From the NCBI RefSeq assembly GCF_902833085.1, contig NZ_CADFEB010000005.1, positions 372,001 through 436,000 of the forward strand: DNA of 64,000 nt, in the 5' to 3' direction. The stretch's first letter is position 1. Each line of letters opens with the position of its first letter. Source of the stretch: Burkholderia ubonensis. GTDB taxonomy: Bacteria > Pseudomonadota > Gammaproteobacteria > Burkholderiales > Burkholderiaceae. The notes below the pieces were generated by a model. It saw only the letters and a list, made by a program, of their open reading frames with translations. It was not told the origin of the DNA and ran no database searches. Made by a program: the position numbers and the translations under genes. Of this stretch, positions 1 to 8,160 are shown one piece after another.

Positions 1-664
1 GCACCGGCACGCCGAACGCGATCGCGCTCATGATCGTCGCCTTGTGCGCGGCGTCGACGCCTTCGATGTCGAAGGTCGGGTCGGCTTCCGCGTAGCCGAG
101 CTCCTGCGCGGCCTTCAGCGCGGTCGCGAAGTCGAGGCCGCGGTCGCGCATTTCCGACAGGATGTAGTTGGTCGTGCCGTTGATGATGCCGGCGATGTAC
201 TGGATCCGGTTCGCGGTCAGGCCTTCGCGCAGCGCCTTGATGATCGGGATGCCGCCCGCGACGGCCGCCTCGAACGCGACCATCACGCCCTTCTCGCGCG
301 CCGCCTCGAAGATCTCGGTGCCGTGCACCGCGAGGAGCGCCTTGTTCGCGGTCACGACGTGCTTGCCGTTCGCGATCGCGCGCAGCACGAGCTCGCGCGC
401 GACGCCGGTGCCGCCGATCATCTCGGCGATGATCGCGATCGACGGATCGTCGACGACCGCGTTGAAGTCATCGGTGATCTGCGCGCTGCCGGCGTCGCCG
501 GCAAGCGCGGCCTGGGCCTTGGCCGGGTTGCGCACCGCGATGCGGACCACCTCGATGCCGCGCCCCGCGCGTCGCTTGATTTCTTCCTGGTTGCGGCGCA
601 GCACCTTGAAGGTGCCGCTGCCTACCGTGCCGAAGCCCAACAGGCCAACTTTGATCGGTTCCAT
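1..664 (-). CDS. hom: homoserine dehydrogenase, N-terminal part (cut by window edge)
   Basis: Reduces L-aspartate semialdehyde to homoserine with NAD(P)H, at the branch to threonine and methionine, in the cytoplasm. Translating the minus strand from the ATG at 662-664 gives about 221 residues beginning MEPIKVGLLGFGTVG. The Rossmann motif GFGTVG lies at residues 10-15, followed by typical conserved stretches such as EMIGGTG, TANKAL and NGTTNY. The C-terminal catalytic remainder and the expected ACT domain lie beyond position 1. It sits 54 bp downstream of alaA on the same strand, so the two are probably co-transcribed. The identification is firm; only the length is unknown. Confidence 0.95.
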   Translation of the reverse strand, partial: MEPIKVGLLGFGTVGSGTFKVLRRNQEEIKRRAGRGIEVVRIAVRNPAKAQAALAGDAGSAQITDDFNAVVDDPSIAIIAEMIGGTGVARELVLRAIANGKHVVTANKALLAVHGTEIFEAAREKGVMVAFEAAVAGGIPIIKALREGLTANRIQYIAGIINGTTNYILSEMRDRGLDFATALKAAQELGYAEADPTFDIEGVDAAHKATIMSAIAFGVPV

Positions 665-718
665 GCTGCGTGTGATCGTGAGTAAAAGTTAAAAACGGAT
701 GGCGCGGTGTCGCCCGGC

Positions 719-1957
719 TCAGACCGAATGACGCTTGCGATAGCCGTCGAGGAAACGCGCGATCCGGTTGATCGAATCGGTCAGGTCGTCGAGATTCGGC
801 AGGAACACGACGCGGAAGTGATCCGGCGTCGGCCAGTTGAAGCCGGTGCCCTGCACGAGCAGTACGCGCTCCTCGAGCAGCAGGTCGAGAATGAACTGCT
901 GGTCGTTCTGGATCGGATAGAGCTTCGGGTCGAGCCGCGGGAACATGTAGAGCGCGGCCTGCGGCTTCACGCAGGTCACGCCCGGAATCGACGTGAGCAT
1001 GTCGTACGCAAGCTCGCGCTGCTTGTAGAGACGCCCCGACGGCACGATCAGCTCGTTGATGCTCTGGTAGCCGCCGAGCGCCGTCTGGATCGCGAACTGC
1101 CCCGGCACGTTCGCGCACAACCGCATCGACGACAGGATGCCGAGCCCCTCGAGATAGTCCTTCGCGCGCCGGCGGTTGTCCCCGCCCAGGCCCGACACGG
1201 CCATCCAGCCCGCGCGGTAGCCGCACGAGCGGTAGCTCTTCGACAGGCTGTTGAACGTGACGGTGATCACGTCCTCCGACAGCGCGCCCATCGCCGTGTG
1301 CTCGCGGCCGTCGTAGACGATCTTGTCGTAGACCTCGTCGGCGAACACGATCAGCCCGTGCTGGCGCGCGATCGCGAGCAGTTCGAGCAGCAATTCGTCC
1401 GAATAAAGCGCGCCCGTCGGGTTGTTCGGGTTGATCACGACGATCGCCTTCGTATTCGGCGTGATCTTGCGGCGGATGTCGTCGAGATCGGGCATCCAGT
1501 CGTTCTGCTCGTCGCAGACGTAGTGGACCGGCGTGCCGCCCGACAGGCTGACCGCGGCCGTCCACAGCGGGTAGTCGGGCGCCGGCAGCAGCACCTCGTC
1601 GCCGTCGTTCAGCAGCGCCTGGGTCGCCATCACGATCAGCTCGGATGCGCCGTTGCCGATGTAGACGTCGTCGAGGCCGACCCCGACCACGCCCTTTTCC
1701 TGCGTGTAGTGCATCACCGCCTTGCGCGCCGAGAACACGCCCTTCGAGTCCGAATATCCCGACGACGTCGGCAGGTTGCGGATCATGTCCTGGATGATCT
1801 CGTCCGGCGCGTCGAAACCGAACGGCGCAAGGTTGCCGATGTTCAGCTTGATGATGCGGTGGCCTTCTTCCTCGAGGCGCTTCGCGTGCTCGAGCACCGG
1901 GCCACGGATGTCGTAGCAGACGTTGAGCAGCTTGTTCGATTTCTGGATCGGTTTCAC
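719..1957 (-). CDS. alaA: alanine/pyruvate aminotransferase (AlaA type, PLP-dependent)
   Basis: Class I/II fold-type I aminotransferase of 412 residues, very close in length to E. coli AlaA (405), which moves amino groups between glutamate and pyruvate. The PLP lysine is in NSLSKSYRSCGYRAGW, with K240 at the same number as in E. coli AlaA; NPNNPTG (about 176-182) and FADEVYD (about 206-212) are the other PLP-pocket signatures. I chose the GTG at 1955-1957 (start MKPIQKSNKLL), which matches the family N-terminus; the frame is open further upstream to 2086, but that extension is low complexity. It precedes hom with 54 bp between, suggesting an amino-acid biosynthesis operon. Confidence 0.9.
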   Translation of the reverse strand: MKPIQKSNKLLNVCYDIRGPVLEHAKRLEEEGHRIIKLNIGNLAPFGFDAPDEIIQDMIRNLPTSSGYSDSKGVFSARKAVMHYTQEKGVVGVGLDDVYIGNGASELIVMATQALLNDGDEVLLPAPDYPLWTAAVSLSGGTPVHYVCDEQNDWMPDLDDIRRKITPNTKAIVVINPNNPTGALYSDELLLELLAIARQHGLIVFADEVYDKIVYDGREHTAMGALSEDVITVTFNSLSKSYRSCGYRAGWMAVSGLGGDNRRRAKDYLEGLGILSSMRLCANVPGQFAIQTALGGYQSINELIVPSGRLYKQRELAYDMLTSIPGVTCVKPQAALYMFPRLDPKLYPIQNDQQFILDLLLEERVLLVQGTGFNWPTPDHFRVVFLPNLDDLTDSINRIARFLDGYRKRHSV

Positions 1958-2107
1958 GACGACACGGTTCCTGGATAATGCCTGGCGGCCTGGGGACGGG
2001 AATCGAAACTGGAGAGCGGCCGGTTTACGCGCGCTGTCTAGACTGGACGATTTTGCGGCGGCCGGGCGCGGCTTGTGGCGACGCACGACGCGGATGCCGC
2101 CCGGGGG

Positions 2108-2142
2108 CGGCCAAAAAGTTATAATTTAGCGGATTTTGGCCG
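2108..2142. promoter_or_regulatory. inverted repeat bracketing a -10-like TATAAT
   Basis: The arms CGGCCAAAA and TTTTGGCCG are perfect reverse complements separated by 17 bp, and TATAAT sits between them at 2120-2125. No good -35 box is visible 17 bp upstream on the plus strand. It may be an operator over a promoter serving the Mth938 gene or alaA, or simply a hairpin. Confidence 0.35.
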
Positions 2143-2233
2143 ACTTTCGCAATGCACAAAGCCGCGCCGGGCCCGCGCCGTCGGGCATCGCGCTCGAAAT
2201 CGGCCTCCCGGGCCCGCGCGGCCCGTCCGGGAA

Positions 2234-2297
2234 GCCCCGCCTTGGCAGCCCCATTTAGGCGGCCCTACTTGGGCGGCCCCACCTAGGCGGCCCCATC
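2234..2297. repeat. 14-bp tandem repeat, about 4.5 copies
   Basis: Units at 2234-2247, 2248-2261, 2262-2275, 2276-2289 and a partial copy at 2290-2297, with consensus GCCCCATCTAGGCG. The copies vary at a few bases; the first is the most diverged. The array ends about 30 bp before the Mth938-domain gene. Confidence 0.75.
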
Positions 2298-2328
2298 GAA
2301 CACCTATCGGAACTGCGGACATACTGAT

Positions 2329-2703
2329 TTGAAACTGCACCAGGACGCGAGCGGCGCGCTCAACACCGTTACCGGCTATGGCCCCGATTATGTCGACGTC
2401 AATCTCGAGCGTCACGAACAAAGCGTCATCGTGCTGCCCGGCGGGCCGGTGCTCGCGTGGCCGGTGTCGTCGTTCGACGCGCTCGCGCCCGAGCATTTCG
2501 CGATGCTGCTCGAACCGGCGCCCGAGGTCGTGATCTTCGGCAGCGGCGCCCGCCTGCGCTTCCCGCATCCGCGCCTCGTCGCGGCGCTCACCGCGCGGCG
2601 CATCGGCGTCGAGACGATGGACTTCCAGGCCGCCTGCCGCACCTACAACATCCTGATGGCCGAAGGCCGCAAAGTCGCCGCCGCGCTCTTAATTGAACGT
2701 TAA
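2329..2703 (+). CDS. Mth938-like domain (DUF498) protein
   Basis: A small 124-residue cytoplasmic protein of the Mth938/NDUFAF3-like fold. Family hallmarks seen here are VNLERHEQSVIVLPG in the first half, a VIFGSGARLRFPHP stretch, and GVETMDFQAACRTYNILMAEGR near the C-terminus. Bacterial members have no settled function; the eukaryotic relative NDUFAF3 helps assemble respiratory complex I. The start is a TTG at 2329 (MKLHQDASG); no better upstream start exists in frame. It reads away from alaA and lies 128 bp before arnT on the same strand, so a common transcript with the arn operon is possible. Confidence 0.8.
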   Translation: MKLHQDASGALNTVTGYGPDYVDVNLERHEQSVIVLPGGPVLAWPVSSFDALAPEHFAMLLEPAPEVVIFGSGARLRFPHPRLVAALTARRIGVETMDFQAACRTYNILMAEGRKVAAALLIER

Positions 2704-2831
2704 TCCCCGATGCGGTAAAACTCTCGCCGGCGTTCCGGGCCACGCCAGGCCGGGTCCGATCCCCGGTCCGGCGCATGCCCCGTCGTAAGCCGCCGGCGGC
2801 ACATCACAACAACCAACAGGCTGAAACTTCC

Positions 2832-4514
2832 ATGAACGATACGCCGTCGAGGCTACCGCTCAATCGCACCGCGCTCGCCCTCCTGATCCTCGCGCTCGCC
2901 GTCATCTGGTTCGCGCCGCTCGGCCTGCGCCACCTGATTCCCAGCGACGAAGGCCGCTACGCCGAGATGGCGCGCGAGATGTTCGTCACCGGCGACTGGA
3001 TCACGCCGCGCTACAACGGCTACAAGTACTTCGAGAAGCCGCCGCTGCAGACCTGGCTCAACGCGCTCACGTTCGCGTGGTTCGGCGTCGGCGAGTGGCA
3101 GGCGCGCCTCTATACCGCGCTCGCGAGCTTCGCGGGCGTGCTGATCGTCGGCTTCACCGGCGCGCGCCTGTTCAACCCGCTGTCCGGCTTCCTCGCGGCC
3201 GTCGTGCTCGCGTGCTCGCCGTACTGGAACCTGATGGGCCATTTCAACGCGCTCGACATGGGCCTGGCGCTCTGGATGACCATCTCGCTCTGCGCGCTGC
3301 TGCTCGCGCAGCGCCCCGGGCTGCGGCCCGCCGCCGCGCGCGGCTGGATGTGGGCGTGCTGGGCGTCGATGGCGCTCGCGGTGCTGTCCAAGGGCCTCGT
3401 CGGCCTGATCCTGCCCGGCGCCGTGCTGGTGCTCTATACGCTGATCGCGCGCGACTGGGCGTTGTGGAAGCGCCTGTACCTCGTCAGCGGGCTCGTGGTC
3501 TTCTTCGCGATCGTCACGCCGTGGTTCGTGCTGGTCCAGCAGCGCAACCCGGAATTCTTCAATTTCTTCTTCATCGTCCAGCAGTTCCGCCGGTATCTGA
3601 CCCCGGAACAGAATCGTCCCGGCCCCTTCTATTACTTCGTGCCGGTGCTGCTGATCGGCTTCCTGCCGTGGCTGTCGGTCGCGTGGCAGAGCCTGCGGCA
3701 TGCGCTGCGCATGCCGCGCCAGCCGAACGGCTTCGCGCCGATGCTCGTGCTGATGATCTGGAGCGCGTTCATTTTCCTGTTCTTCAGCGCGTCGCATTCG
3801 AAGCTGATCTCGTACGTGCTGCCGGTCGCGCCGGCGCTCGCGCTCATGATCGGCGCGTACCTGCCGCTCGTGCCGGCCGAGCGCTTTCGCCGCCACCTGC
3901 TCGGCTACCTCGTGTTCCTGGTCGTCGCGGCGTTCGGCGTCATCTTCCTCGCCTACCAGGGCGATGCGCGCACGCCGAACGCGCAGTACCGCGCATTCCA
4001 GCTGTGGCTGTACGCGGGCCTCGCGGTCGCGGCCGCGCTGACGCTCGCCGCCGCGTGGCTCAACCGGCATGCGCGCGCCGGCGTCGCCGCCGCGATCACC
4101 GCGTTCGGCGCCGCGTGGCTCGCGTTCGGCACGATCGGCGGCACCGGCCACGACGAGTTCGGCCGCTACAGCTCGGGCGCGCTGCTCGCGCCCGCGGTGC
4201 GCGCCGAACTGGCGAAGCTGCCGGCCGACACGCCGTTCTACTCGGTCGAAATGCTTGACCACACGTTCCCGTTCTACGCCGGCCACACGACGATCATGGT
4301 CGCGCGCACGGACGAGCTCGCCTTCGGCATCTCGGTCGAGCCGGACAAGTGGATCCCGACCGTCGACGAGTGGATCGCCCGCTGGAACAACGAGCGCTAC
4401 GCGCTCGCGATCATGCCGGTGAACCGCTACGACGATCTCGCCAAGACCGGCCTGCCGATGCGCGTGATCGCGCGCGACAACCGCCGCGTGATCGTCGAAA
4501 AGCCGCAATCGTAA
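2832..4514 (+). CDS. arnT: lipid A L-Ara4N (glycosyl)transferase, ArnT family
   Basis: An inner-membrane GT-C glycosyltransferase of 560 residues that should move 4-amino-4-deoxy-L-arabinose from undecaprenyl phosphate onto lipid A on the periplasmic face. The N-terminal TM is followed by the periplasmic loop IPSDEGRYAEMAREM, holding the acidic pair D39-E40 typical of ArnT, then YFEKPPLQTWL, then roughly a dozen hydrophobic segments and a soluble C-terminal domain from about residue 460. I chose the ATG at 2832 (MNDTPSRLPL); the frame is open back to 2775 but that extension looks non-coding. First gene of the arn operon; the stop is 12 bp before the next start. Confidence 0.9.
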   Translation: MNDTPSRLPLNRTALALLILALAVIWFAPLGLRHLIPSDEGRYAEMAREMFVTGDWITPRYNGYKYFEKPPLQTWLNALTFAWFGVGEWQARLYTALASFAGVLIVGFTGARLFNPLSGFLAAVVLACSPYWNLMGHFNALDMGLALWMTISLCALLLAQRPGLRPAAARGWMWACWASMALAVLSKGLVGLILPGAVLVLYTLIARDWALWKRLYLVSGLVVFFAIVTPWFVLVQQRNPEFFNFFFIVQQFRRYLTPEQNRPGPFYYFVPVLLIGFLPWLSVAWQSLRHALRMPRQPNGFAPMLVLMIWSAFIFLFFSASHSKLISYVLPVAPALALMIGAYLPLVPAERFRRHLLGYLVFLVVAAFGVIFLAYQGDARTPNAQYRAFQLWLYAGLAVAAALTLAAAWLNRHARAGVAAAITAFGAAWLAFGTIGGTGHDEFGRYSSGALLAPAVRAELAKLPADTPFYSVEMLDHTFPFYAGHTTIMVARTDELAFGISVEPDKWIPTVDEWIARWNNERYALAIMPVNRYDDLAKTGLPMRVIARDNRRVIVEKPQS

Positions 4515-4526
4515 GGACGCCGCCCC

Positions 4527-4898
4527 GTGAACCCGATCTCGCTCGTCTGCATCATCACCGGCGTCATGCTCAACGCCTGCGCGCAACTGCTGCTCAAGGC
4601 CGGCGTCAACGCCGTTGGACACTTCGAATTCACCCGTGCGAACATCGTGCCCGTCGGCCTGAAGATCGCGACCCAGTTGCCGATCATCGGCGGCCTCGGG
4701 TGCTACGTGCTCAGCGTGGTCGTGTGGATCGTCGGGCTGTCGCGGGTCGACGTGTCGATCGCGTACCCGATGCTGTCGCTCGGCTACGTCGTCAACGCGT
4801 TCGCCGCGTGGTACCTGTTCGGCGAGGTGCTGTCCGTCCAGCGGCTCGTCGGCATCGGCATCATCCTGGTCGGGGTGTTCGTGCTCGCGCGCAGCTGA
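4527..4898 (+). CDS. SMR-family small membrane protein, probable L-Ara4N-phosphoundecaprenol flippase subunit (ArnE/EmrE-like)
   Basis: A 123-residue protein with four hydrophobic segments and SMR-family traits (LNACAQLLLKAGV in TM1, WIVGLSRVDVSIAYPMLSLGYV in TM3, GIGIILVGVFVLARS at the end). In E. coli two such proteins, ArnE and ArnF, flip the lipid-linked sugar across the inner membrane. Only one is present in this cluster, so it may act as a homodimer. It starts at GTG 4527, 12 bp after arnT. The role is inferred from position; the family assignment is clear. Confidence 0.82.
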   Translation: MNPISLVCIITGVMLNACAQLLLKAGVNAVGHFEFTRANIVPVGLKIATQLPIIGGLGCYVLSVVVWIVGLSRVDVSIAYPMLSLGYVVNAFAAWYLFGEVLSVQRLVGIGIILVGVFVLARS

Positions 4899-5020
4899 GC
4901 CGCCCGGCCGTTAAGCGCCTGCCTACAAAAAATCACGGTACGAATCCGTCAACCGGTGTTTAATGCCGGTTTCGGGCAAGCGCCCGACCCTTTTCACACG
5001 CCATTACGAGTCATGCGTTC

Positions 5021-6172
5021 ATGAGCCAGACTACCGTTCCGTTCCTGCCGTTCACGCGCCCGGAAATCGACGAGGAAACCATCCAGGGCGTCGTCGAGGT
5101 GCTGCGCTCGGGCTGGATCACCACCGGCCCGCAGAACCAGCGCTTCGAGGCCGCGCTGTCCGAGTACTTCGGCGGCCGCCCGGTGCGTGCGTTCAATTCG
5201 GGCACCTGCACGCTCGAGATCGGCCTGCGCATCGCCGGCGTCGGCCCCGGCGACGAAGTGATCACGTCGCCCGCTTCCTGGGTGTCGACCAGCAACGTGA
5301 TTCTCGAAACCGGCGCGACGCCGGTGTTCGCCGACATCGACCCGGTCACCCGCAACATCGACCTCGACCTGCTCGAAAAGGCGATCACGCCGCGCACGAA
5401 GGCGATCATCCCGGTCTACCTGGCCGGCCTGCCGGTCGACATGGACCGCCTGTACGCGATCGCGCGCACGCACAACCTTCGCGTGATCGAGGACGCCGCG
5501 CAGGCGCTCGGCTCGACATGGAAAGGCAAGCGCATCGGCGCGATCGGCGACATCGTGTCGTTCAGCTTCCACGCGAACAAGAACCTGACGACGATCGAAG
5601 GCGGCGCGCTCGTGCTCAACAACGAGGACGAGGCGATCCTCGCGCAGAAGTACCGGCTGCAGGGCATCACGCGCACCGGCTTCGACGGGATGGACTGCGA
5701 CGTGCTCGGCGGCAAGTACAACCTGACCGACGTCGCCGCACGCGTCGGTCTCGGCCAGCTGCCGCACCTCGAACGCTTCACCGCGCAGCGCCATGCGCTC
5801 GCCCGCGCGTACTTCGCCGCCTTCGAAGGCGGCCCGGCCGCGAAGCTCGGCCTCGGCCTGCCGCTCGCCGAATTCGAGCACGGCAACTGGCACATGTTCC
5901 TCGTCACGCTGCCGCTCGAGCGGCTGACGATCACCCGCGCCGAGTTCATGGCGCAGATGAAGGAGCGCGGCATCGGCACCGGGATCCACTACCCGGCCAT
6001 CCATCTTTTCTCGCTGTACCGCGCGCGCGGCTTCAAGGAGGGCATGTTCCCCCACGCCGAACGGTACGGCGCGTCGACCGTCACGCTGCCCCTCTTCACG
6101 CAGATGACGGAGGACGACGTGCGTCGCGTCGTCGACGCCATCAACCAGATTTGCGAACAATACGGAAAGTAA
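5021..6172 (+). CDS. arnB: UDP-4-amino-4-deoxy-L-arabinose aminotransferase
   Basis: A PLP enzyme of the DegT/DnrJ/EryC1/StrS family, 383 residues, converting UDP-4-keto-pentose to UDP-L-Ara4N with glutamate. The substrate and PLP elements are visible: FNSGTCTLEIGL (about 58-69), VIEDAAQALGS (about 155-165) and the Schiff-base lysine in FSFHANKNLTTIEGG, K187. The ATG at 5021 gives MSQTTVPFLPFTRPEID, the normal N-terminus of the family. It is preceded by a 122-bp gap after the flippase gene, the longest inside the cluster, so a second promoter could sit there. arnC begins 6 bp after its stop. Confidence 0.93.
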   Translation: MSQTTVPFLPFTRPEIDEETIQGVVEVLRSGWITTGPQNQRFEAALSEYFGGRPVRAFNSGTCTLEIGLRIAGVGPGDEVITSPASWVSTSNVILETGATPVFADIDPVTRNIDLDLLEKAITPRTKAIIPVYLAGLPVDMDRLYAIARTHNLRVIEDAAQALGSTWKGKRIGAIGDIVSFSFHANKNLTTIEGGALVLNNEDEAILAQKYRLQGITRTGFDGMDCDVLGGKYNLTDVAARVGLGQLPHLERFTAQRHALARAYFAAFEGGPAAKLGLGLPLAEFEHGNWHMFLVTLPLERLTITRAEFMAQMKERGIGTGIHYPAIHLFSLYRARGFKEGMFPHAERYGASTVTLPLFTQMTEDDVRRVVDAINQICEQYGK

Positions 6173-6178
6173 GCCTAC

Positions 6179-7216
6179 ATGAGTCACCTTGAAGCACGCG
6201 CCGGGCATCCGGGCGCCGGACGTCCGGGCGCAGCCAACCCGGAAGTATCGGTCGTCATTCCCGTGTACAACGAGGAAGACGGCCTCGCCGCGCTCTTCGC
6301 GCGGCTGTATCCGGCGCTCGACGCGCTCGGCACGTCGTACGAAGTGATCCTGATCAACGACGGCAGCCGCGACCGCTCGGCCGCGATGCTCGCGGACCAG
6401 TTCCACGTGCGCCCCGACACGACGCGCGTCGTGCTGCTGAACGGCAACTACGGCCAGCACATGGCGATCCTCGCCGGCTTCGCGCAGTCGCGCGGCGATA
6501 TCGTCGTCACGCTCGACGCCGACCTGCAGAACCCGCCCGAGGAAATCGGCAAGCTGATCGCGAAGATGCACGAGGGCTACGACTACGTCGGCTCGATCCG
6601 CCAGCAGCGCCAGGACAGCCTGTGGCGGCGCAAGGCATCACAGGTGATGAACCGGCTGCGCGAGCGCATCACGCGCATCAAGATGACCGACCAGGGCTGC
6701 ATGCTGCGCGCGTACAGCCGCCGCATCATCGACACGATCAACGTGTGCGGCGAGGTCAACACGTTCATTCCGGCGCTCGCCTACACGTTCGCGCAGAAGC
6801 CGACCGAAGTCGAGGTCGCGCACGAGGAGCGCTTCGCGGGCGAATCGAAGTACTCGCTGTACAGCCTGATCCGCCTGAATTTCGACCTCGTGACCGGCTT
6901 CTCGGTCGTGCCGCTGCAATGGCTGTCGTTCATCGGCGTGATCCTGTCGCTCGGCTCCGCCGCGCTGTTCGTGCTGCTGCTCGTGCGGCGCTTCATCGTC
7001 GGCGCGGAAGTGCAAGGCGTGTTCACGCTGTTCGCGATCACGTTCTTCCTGCTCGGCGTGATCATCTTCGCGCTCGGCCTGCTCGGCGAGTACATCGGCC
7101 GCATCTACCAGCAGGTGCGCGCGCGGCCGCGCTACCTGATCCAGACCGTGCTCGAGCGGCACGGCAACGTGCAGGATGCGCCGGCCGACGAAGGCCGCCA
7201 GGAGGTCGCGCGATGA
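6179..7216 (+). CDS. arnC: undecaprenyl-phosphate 4-deoxy-4-formamido-L-arabinose transferase
   Basis: A GT2 glycosyltransferase of 345 residues that loads formylated L-Ara4N onto undecaprenyl phosphate at the cytoplasmic face. The catalytic GT2 domain (about 20-240) shows VSVVIPVYNEEDGL, the metal-binding TLDADLQNPPEE, and a DQGCMLRAY region. Two C-terminal TM helices follow (about 240-275 and 280-310), as in ArnC/DPM1-like enzymes. The first 18 or so residues are rich in Gly/Ala/Pro and may not be conserved. The stop codon overlaps the next start (ATG at 7213). Confidence 0.92.
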   Translation: MSHLEARAGHPGAGRPGAANPEVSVVIPVYNEEDGLAALFARLYPALDALGTSYEVILINDGSRDRSAAMLADQFHVRPDTTRVVLLNGNYGQHMAILAGFAQSRGDIVVTLDADLQNPPEEIGKLIAKMHEGYDYVGSIRQQRQDSLWRRKASQVMNRLRERITRIKMTDQGCMLRAYSRRIIDTINVCGEVNTFIPALAYTFAQKPTEVEVAHEERFAGESKYSLYSLIRLNFDLVTGFSVVPLQWLSFIGVILSLGSAALFVLLLVRRFIVGAEVQGVFTLFAITFFLLGVIIFALGLLGEYIGRIYQQVRARPRYLIQTVLERHGNVQDAPADEGRQEVAR

Positions 7217-8160
7217 AGCCGCGCGCCGTCGTCTTCGCCTATCACAACGTCGGCGTGCGCTGCCTGCAGGTGCTGCTCGCGCGCGGCGTCGACGTCGCGC
7301 TGGTCGTCACGCACGAGGACAACCCGAACGAGAACATCTGGTTCGGCAGCGTCGCGTCGGTCGCGGCCGCGCACGGCATCCCGGTCGTCACGCCGGCCGA
7401 TCCGGCGGACCCCGCGTTGCGCCGCGCGCTCGTCGATGCGCGGCCGGACTTCATCTTCTCGTTCTATTACCGGCACATGCTGCCCGTCGACCTGCTCGCC
7501 GTCGCGCCGCGCGGCGCGTACAACATGCACGGGTCGCTGCTGCCGAAATACCGGGGTCGGGTGCCGACCAACTGGGCGGTGCTCAACGGCGAGACGGAAA
7601 CCGGCGCGACGCTGCACGAAATGGCCGCGAAGCCCGACGCGGGCGCGATCATCGGCCAGACCGCGGTGCCGATCCTGCCGGACGACACGGCCTCGCAGGT
7701 GTTCGACAAGGTCACGGTGGCCGCCGAGCAGACGCTCTGGCGCGTGCTCCCCGCGCTGCTCGCGGGCGAAGCGCCGCACCTGCCGAACGATCTCGCGGCC
7801 GGCAGCTACTTCGGCGGGCGCAAGCCCGAGGACGGCCGGATCGACTGGTCGAAGCCCGCCGCGCAAGTCTATAACCTGATCCGCGCGGTCGCGCCCCCGT
7901 ATCCGGGCGCGTTCACCGACCTGAACGGCGCGCGCTTCGTGGTCGCGCGCGCGCGCGTCGCGGCGCCCGGCAGCCCGGCCGCCGCGGCGGCGGCGGATTT
8001 GCCGCCCGGCCTGCACGTAAGCGATAATGCGCTATTCGGCGTCTGCGGCGACAGCCGCGCCATATCCATTCTCGAGCTGTGGCAACAGCGCGACGGCAGC
8101 GAAACCGTCGTGACGCCCGCGGAATTCGCGCAGTTCATTCATTCTTCCCGTCATTCATGA
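7213..8160 (+). CDS. arnA: UDP-L-Ara4N formyltransferase (ArnA N-terminal domain as a separate protein)
   Basis: A 315-residue N10-formyltetrahydrofolate-dependent formyltransferase. It matches the N-terminal half of E. coli ArnA: the catalytic triad is N104, H106 and D142, in YNMHGSLLPKYRG and AAKPDAGAIIGQ. It stops after the OB-like C-terminal subdomain, without the dehydrogenase domain that is fused in E. coli. The ATG at 7213 overlaps the arnC stop by 4 bp, and its own stop (8158-8160) overlaps the start of the decarboxylase gene (ATG 8157), so the two ArnA activities are translationally coupled rather than fused. Such a split ArnA is known in Burkholderia. Confidence 0.92.
   Translation: MKPRAVVFAYHNVGVRCLQVLLARGVDVALVVTHEDNPNENIWFGSVASVAAAHGIPVVTPADPADPALRRALVDARPDFIFSFYYRHMLPVDLLAVAPRGAYNMHGSLLPKYRGRVPTNWAVLNGETETGATLHEMAAKPDAGAIIGQTAVPILPDDTASQVFDKVTVAAEQTLWRVLPALLAGEAPHLPNDLAAGSYFGGRKPEDGRIDWSKPAAQVYNLIRAVAPPYPGAFTDLNGARFVVARARVAAPGSPAAAAAADLPPGLHVSDNALFGVCGDSRAISILELWQQRDGSETVVTPAEFAQFIHSSRHS

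Larger units (their letters stand above)
1958..2328. other. intergenic region alaA / Mth938 gene with repeats
   Basis: A 371-bp divergent gap. It contains a 9-bp perfect inverted repeat, CGGCCAAAA (2108-2116) and TTTTGGCCG (2134-2142), with a TATAAT on the plus strand between the arms (2120-2125), and a 14-bp tandem repeat nearer the Mth938 gene (2234-2297). No coding potential that I believe was found in it. Confidence 0.6.

Noticed and set aside
719..2086. Longer alaA start upstream of 1957
   Set aside because: The 43 extra residues are low complexity and homologues begin MKPIQKS; GTG 1955-1957 fits better.
2853..4622. 589-residue minus-strand ORF opposite arnT
   Set aside because: Extremely rich in Arg, Glu, Asp, Gln and His; mirror of the arnT codons.
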